A DNA stretch of 64,000 nt, taken from Bacillus sp. FJAT-29814 (GTDB taxonomy: Bacteria > Bacillota > Bacilli > Bacillales > Cytobacillaceae). Below are positions 61,658 to 64,000 of the stretch, piece by piece; position 1 is the stretch's first letter; every line of letters starts with the position of its first letter. Under the pieces are notes generated by a model. That model did not search any database, was not told the origin of the DNA, and saw nothing but the letters and a program-made list of their open reading frames with translations. The stretch lies in NCBI RefSeq assembly GCF_001510715.1, contig NZ_LMTJ01000005.1, positions 672,138 to 736,137 of the forward strand. The letters run 5' to 3'. Made by a program: the position numbers and the translations under genes.

Positions 61658-61966
61658 ATGATTAGAATGTTAACGAAAAAAAGCGAAATACAATTTGATG
61701 TGACGATTTTTCAAACACCAAAACAGCGTGAACGGAAAGGACATAAACAAGTGTTTCGGACAACTATTCATGCCCAAAATCGTGACCACTGCTTAAAAGA
61801 AACATTTAGCACCTTTAATGTCACTGACAGGATCCCACCACATTATAAGGGCAGATTCCTTTCAACAGGGGATATCATTCTAATTGATGAAGGACGAGGC
61901 GGACAGTACTATTATCAGTTAAAACCAGGCGGATGGTTTCCGATTAACCGAATAAATCTTATGTAA
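61658..61966 (+). CDS. yodL: YodL-like protein
   Basis: A 102-residue soluble protein (MIRMLTKKSEIQFDVTIFQT, ending GGWFPINRINLM). It fits the YodL family, whose B. subtilis member is sporulation-induced and antagonises MreB/Mbl cell-shape proteins. GGAGGG precedes ATG 61658. It lies beside deoD-ctpA as in B. subtilis. The match is from memory. Confidence 0.78.
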   Translation: MIRMLTKKSEIQFDVTIFQTPKQRERKGHKQVFRTTIHAQNRDHCLKETFSTFNVTDRIPPHYKGRFLSTGDIILIDEGRGGQYYYQLKPGGWFPINRINLM

Positions 61967-61972
61967 CCGATA

Positions 61973-62004
61973 AAACCTAAGGGAAAAAGCCCCTTAGGTT
62001 TTTT
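61973..62004. terminator. Bidirectional terminator after yodL
   Basis: AAAACCTAAGGG and CCCTTAGGTTTTTT flank a short loop; the A- and T-runs on either side serve yodL and the convergent small gene. Confidence 0.88.
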
Positions 62005-62009
62005 GTATG

Positions 62010-62138
62010 TTATCTTTTTCTGCCGCCGGAAGCACTATACTCCTTAGCGTGTGCTTCGTGTTCAGCCACAATGGCTTCCGGCGGAATATGATTATTTTTC
62101 TTTTTTCCCTGTATGCGGGCGCGATGTTTTTTACCCAT
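62010..62138 (-). CDS. Small basic protein (42 residues)
   Basis: A minus-strand frame at ATG 62138 with GGGGG 8 bases upstream. It reads MGKKHRARIQGKKKNNHIPP, then an Ala/Glu/His helix and a SASGGRKR tail. It is hydrophilic and Lys/Arg-rich, the look of small sporulation-expressed proteins. The shared terminator with yodL supports it. Family unknown. Confidence 0.65.
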   Translation of the reverse strand: MGKKHRARIQGKKKNNHIPPEAIVAEHEAHAKEYSASGGRKR

Positions 62139-62332
62139 TTACGATACCCCCATGAAATACATGATTCAAGCCAACTCATTGCCAAAGCCTTTGAGTCTAA
62201 TTATAGTTTCCCACATTAGTAAAATTTCATGTCTTTTTCGACAGAAAGGTTTTTAATAAAAAATGGTTTATGGTATAGTGGCTTTGGTGCAAAATGATAA
62301 ACGGTACCAATTAGATAGGAGGAAAACAAGGC

Positions 62333-63037
62333 ATGAGTGTACATATCGGTGCAAAAGAAAATGAAATCGCGGAAACGGTATTGCTGCCAGGCGATCCGCT
62401 TCGGGCAAAATACATTGCAGAAACTTTTTTGGAGGGCGCCGTCTGCTATAACGAAGTTCGTAATATGTTTGGCTTTACCGGTACATACAAAGGTAAACGG
62501 ATTTCTGTTCAAGGAACAGGAATGGGTGTGCCATCCATTTCGATTTATGTTAATGAATTGATTAGCAGCTATAACGCCCAAAACTTAATTCGGGTTGGCA
62601 CTTGCGGCGCAATCCAAAAGGATGTCAAGGTTCGCGATGTCATCCTCGCTATGACCAGTTCGACTGATTCGAACGTTAATCGCCTGACCTTTGGCAACGT
62701 TGACTATGCTCCAGTAGCCAATTTTGAGCTGCTAAAAAATGCCTATGATGCGGGTGTCGAGAAAGGCCTTAATTTAAAAGTAGGCAGTGTATTCACGGCC
62801 GATTCATTCTACAACGATAATGCCGAATTGGAGAAATGGGCTAAGTATCAGATTCTTGCGGTGGAGATGGAAACGACCGCCCTTTACACTTTGGCAGCAA
62901 AATTTAATCGCAAAGCATTGTCTATTTTAACTGTAAGTGACCATATCTTAACAGGAGAAGAAACCACTGCAGAAGAAAGACAGACTACCTTTAACGACAT
63001 GATTGAGGTAGCATTGGAAGCTGCCATTAAGGAATAA
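62333..63037 (+). CDS. deoD: Purine-nucleoside phosphorylase DeoD
   Basis: A 234-residue hexameric phosphorylase cleaving purine nucleosides with phosphate for salvage. Marks are [53 protein letters not shown] and [16 protein letters not shown] (catalytic Asp). AGGAGGAAAAC precedes ATG 62333. A terminator follows. In B. subtilis it is also adjacent to ctpA. Confidence 0.97.
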   Translation: MSVHIGAKENEIAETVLLPGDPLRAKYIAETFLEGAVCYNEVRNMFGFTGTYKGKRISVQGTGMGVPSISIYVNELISSYNAQNLIRVGTCGAIQKDVKVRDVILAMTSSTDSNVNRLTFGNVDYAPVANFELLKNAYDAGVEKGLNLKVGSVFTADSFYNDNAELEKWAKYQILAVEMETTALYTLAAKFNRKALSILTVSDHILTGEETTAEERQTTFNDMIEVALEAAIKE

Positions 63038-63047
63038 TGTCAGTATG

Positions 63048-63075
63048 CCTCTTCCAAACGGAAGAGGTTTTTCTA
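63048..63075 (+). terminator. Terminator after deoD
   Basis: CCTCTTCC (63049-63056) and GGAAGAGG (63061-63068) with a 4-base loop, then TTTTT. Confidence 0.9.
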
Positions 63076-63239
63076 TAGCTGAAATGGAATTTTTTTGCTA
63101 AAATAATGATTCATATCGACAAAAATTCGTATATTCTTCTTAATTCATTAACATTTCTTTGTTAATTTTATAAAAAAGATGTTATTCTAAACACTAAGAG
63201 CAAGTGTTTTATCAACACAAGGCATTTCTTTATGGTTGA

Positions 63240-64000
63240 ATGAAAGTGGTGAAGGCTTTGGAAGAAGAGAAATTGGATCAAGAAAAAACAGAACAGGAGC
63301 AAGTTTCAGAACCCAAATCAGGATATATTCGCTTTAAAAAGTTCCACTTTATCATGCTGTTGTTTTTGATCGTGTTTTTATCTGCAGGCATTACAACAGT
63401 AGCCCTATCGTTCGGGGATGAAAAGGTGGTTAAAGTAAATAACGACCGGAAAGAATTTGAAAAGCTTTATGAAGCATTTGATACGTTAAAAAATGACTAT
63501 TTCAAGAAGGTAAACGAACAGAAACTAATAAACGGCGCCATTAATGGCATGGTTGAATCATTAGATGATCCCTATTCGGATTATATGAGCAAGGATGAGG
63601 CGAAAAGTTTTCATAGCAGTATCTCTTCGTCTTTTGAAGGAATCGGTGCCGAAATTCAGCAAAAAGATGGCCATATCGTCATTGTATCCCCTATTAAGGG
63701 TTCGCCTGCCGAGAAGGCTGGATTAAAGCCAAATGATATCATTGTTTCAGTAGATGGCAAAAGCCTTCAAGGCATGACTTCTACAGAGGCAGTAACCTTG
63801 ATCCGCGGCAAAAAAGGAACCAAGGTTGAACTAACGATTTCAAGGCCGGGTTCTGACGCGCAGATGATTGTACCAATTATTCGCGATGAAATTCCGATAG
63901 AAACCGTTTATGGGGAAATGGTCGATGATAAAATCGCCAAGGTGCAGATTACCAGTTTTTCCACAAACACATCAAAAGAACTTACACAGACACTAAATGA
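63240..64000 (+). CDS. ctpA: C-terminal processing protease CtpA (S41), 5' part
   Basis: The first 253 codons of an S41 protease; the catalytic Ser/Lys region lies beyond position 64000. It has an acidic cytosolic leader, one TM (FHFIMLLFLIVFLSAGITTV), the family helix YEAFDTLKNDYF, a PDZ domain (FEGIGAEIQQKDGHIVI; GLKPNDIIVSVDGKSL), and the start of the protease core (KVQITSFSTNT). The start is ATG 63240 or TTG 63258; GGTGAAGG at 63248-63255 favours neither clearly. It acts outside the membrane on cell-wall or signalling proteins. Confidence 0.92.
   Translation, partial: MKVVKALEEEKLDQEKTEQEQVSEPKSGYIRFKKFHFIMLLFLIVFLSAGITTVALSFGDEKVVKVNNDRKEFEKLYEAFDTLKNDYFKKVNEQKLINGAINGMVESLDDPYSDYMSKDEAKSFHSSISSSFEGIGAEIQQKDGHIVIVSPIKGSPAEKAGLKPNDIIVSVDGKSLQGMTSTEAVTLIRGKKGTKVELTISRPGSDAQMIVPIIRDEIPIETVYGEMVDDKIAKVQITSFSTNTSKELTQTLN

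Noticed and set aside
62007..62219. 70-codon plus-strand ORF between yodL and deoD
   Set aside because: It lies inside the yodL terminator tail, lacks a ribosome site and is opposite the better-supported 42-residue minus-strand gene.
1..64000. tRNA, rRNA, insertion sequences, prophage genes
   Set aside because: None was recognised by reading. No transposase-, integrase- or phage-like product occurs in any frame.

Overview
The window looks like the chromosome of an aerobic, endospore-forming member of the Bacillaceae. It has moderate-low GC, AGGAGG-type ribosome binding sites, frequent GTG and TTG starts, and sporulation-linked families (Spo0M, a YjcZ-type peptide, YozE/YodL relatives). Its gene order can be matched, from memory, to blocks of the Bacillus subtilis chromosome: metA-bsaA-ypgQ-ypgR-brxA-ypiP-ypjP, thyB-dfrA, degV-ypmQ-ypmR-ypmS-msrAB, yodT-S-R-Q-P-kamA-yokU-yozE-yodN-yozD, and yodL-deoD-ctpA. 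No rRNA, tRNA, CRISPR array, transposase or prophage was seen. Genus-level assignment is not possible by reading alone.

Layout. 1-10.9 kb: housekeeping genes (partial DUF3892 gene, metA, fhs, bsaA, a frameshifted degV paralogue, ypgQ, ABC-F factor yfmR, ypgR, brxA, ypiP, ypjP). 10.9-21.5 kb: a Ter (tellurite-type) stress cluster. It holds terD, terC, a predicted nucleotide-like biosynthetic module (CitE/HpcH aldolase, phosphoribosyltransferase-TRSP, StiP, HAD phosphatase), then yceG, telA and two more terD genes. Two ECF (SigW-type) promoters, TGAAAC-N16-CGTA, precede the two halves. 21.6-23.9 kb: a secreted lethal-factor/Pro-Pro-endopeptidase-like protease, thyA and dfrA. 24-35.9 kb: tatA-tatC, then a complete membrane-bound [NiFe] uptake hydrogenase island: small subunit, large subunit, cytochrome b, maturation protease, an unusual four-Cys protein, and hypA-B-F-C-D-E. 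35.9-43.4 kb: degV, an MBL hydrolase with a FadR-like operator upstream, the SCO copper chaperone, an SGNH lipase, YpmS, a second RsgA-type GTPase behind an apparent transcription attenuator, msrA-msrB, a DUF502 protein and a YjcZ-like peptide. 43.4-53.3 kb: a Ktr potassium channel subunit and the lysine/beta-lysine catabolic cluster yodT-S-R-Q, yodP, a sigma-54 activator, kamA and yokU, with a textbook -24/-12 promoter before kamA. 53.3-57.6 kb: a 1438-residue CotA-like multicopper oxidase with two blocks of Gly-rich beta repeats and a C-terminal Fn3 domain. 58-64 kb: yozE, yodN, yozD, a His/Lys-rich peptide, an atypical protein kinase, Spo0M, yodL, two small minus-strand genes, deoD and the start of ctpA.

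How the parts work together. Tat translocase and hydrogenase are adjacent, so the folded, Ni-loaded enzyme assembled by HypA-F and HyaD probably leaves the cell by this TatAC pair and passes H2 electrons through cytochrome b to the quinone pool. The Ter cluster appears to be an envelope-stress regulon. The lysine cluster turns lysine into beta-lysine and then presumably acetylates, transaminates, CoA-activates and deacetylates it, with sigma-54 control of the entry enzyme. The least explained elements are: (i) the leader-ORF attenuator before the second rsgA; (ii) the all-Cys, Rieske-like protein in the hydrogenase operon; (iii) the repeat-bearing multicopper oxidase; and (iv) the overlapping kinase-Spo0M gene pair with its tiny basic upstream protein.
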